This document shows positions 63,973-64,000 of a stretch of DNA of 64,000 nt, one piece after another (within the stretch, counting starts at the first letter, position 1; every line of letters starts with the position of its first letter). The notes below the pieces were generated by a model that saw only the letters and a list, made by a program, of their open reading frames with translations, was not told the origin of the DNA and made no database searches. This stretch comes from Caballeronia sp. INDeC2 (lineage in GTDB: Bacteria; Pseudomonadota; Gammaproteobacteria; Burkholderiales; Burkholderiaceae). The position numbers and the translations under genes were made by a program. The stretch spans positions 62,001 to 126,000 of the forward strand of contig NZ_JALQDG010000036.1 in NCBI RefSeq assembly GCF_023631325.1. The letters run 5' to 3'.

Positions 63973-64000
63973 GATCTGGATTATGACTAACATCCAGATC
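63973..64000. promoter_or_regulatory. Perfect inverted repeat at the right edge
   Basis: GATCTGGAT (63973-63981) faces ATCCAGATC (63992-64000) with 10 bp between, about 100 bp upstream of the TetR start. It is a likely TetR or neighbouring-gene operator, cut by the window edge. Confidence 0.5.

Overview
This 64 kb, high-GC window looks like a chromosome or megaplasmid segment of a Burkholderiaceae member, most likely Caballeronia or Paraburkholderia. That placement rests on codon and GC usage, a DUF4148 exported protein, many LysR/MarR/TetR regulators, and accessory catabolic operons typical of soil and plant-associated members. The genus call is inference from gene content. No rRNA, tRNA, CRISPR array, transposase or phage gene was seen.

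Layout. 1-11.5 kb is a mosaic of housekeeping and accessory genes: the start of mmsA with a divergent LysR gene, a DUF4148 protein, an NDH-2-like flavoprotein, class I fructose-bisphosphate aldolase, a lipoprotein-type PBP4, an alpha/beta hydrolase with a divergent LysR gene, a squalene/phytoene synthase-like enzyme, an RlpA-like protein, and two convergent paralogous MarR genes. 12.0-23.7 kb is a complete aerobic nicotinate catabolic cluster: nicC-nicA-cytochrome subunit on the minus strand; nicE-nicD-nicX-nicF-nicT-Mo subunit on the plus strand. The two arms diverge from a promoter region holding two copies of AGTGTACACA. Nicotinate would be hydroxylated by a three-subunit dehydrogenase and then converted through 6-hydroxynicotinate, 2,5-dihydroxypyridine, N-formylmaleamate, maleamate and maleate to fumarate. 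The cytochrome subunit carries a truncated second Mo-type domain that lacks key motifs.

23.7-38.4 kb holds DUF899 and GST proteins, an orphan degenerate receiver protein, NudC, a histidine phosphatase, and a sugar-acid dehydratase/RraA-like pair with two intact LacI-type operators. The adjacent LacI gene is a frameshifted pseudogene. Then come MarC, a small membrane protein, YcgR, a diiron-like protein next to an alpha/beta hydrolase-LuxR fusion, a protein with two tandem glycosyltransferase-like halves, and TetR with a small exported protein.

38.4-46.9 kb is an eight-gene Nit1C (nitrilase-1) cluster: flavoprotein, MSMEG_0570 family, glycosyltransferase, AIR-synthase-like, GNAT, radical SAM, nitrilase, sll0783 family. 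The genes are tightly packed, many with overlapping start/stop codons. A MocR-type regulator diverges from it, and the shared promoter region has five TGCRATCR repeats. 47.0-56.0 kb is a polysaccharide operon resembling the NfrA/NfrB phage-N4-receptor (NGR glycan) system: wecB, a BcsB-like periplasmic protein, an NfrB-like synthase with MshEN-type c-di-GMP modules, an NfrA-like TPR outer-membrane protein, and a secreted protein in the ybcH position. 56.3-64 kb holds a zinc alcohol dehydrogenase, small hypotheticals, an HNH-like protein, an SGNH hydrolase followed by an overlapping tldD/pmbA-like pair, a chloroperoxidase-like hydrolase and a TetR regulator.
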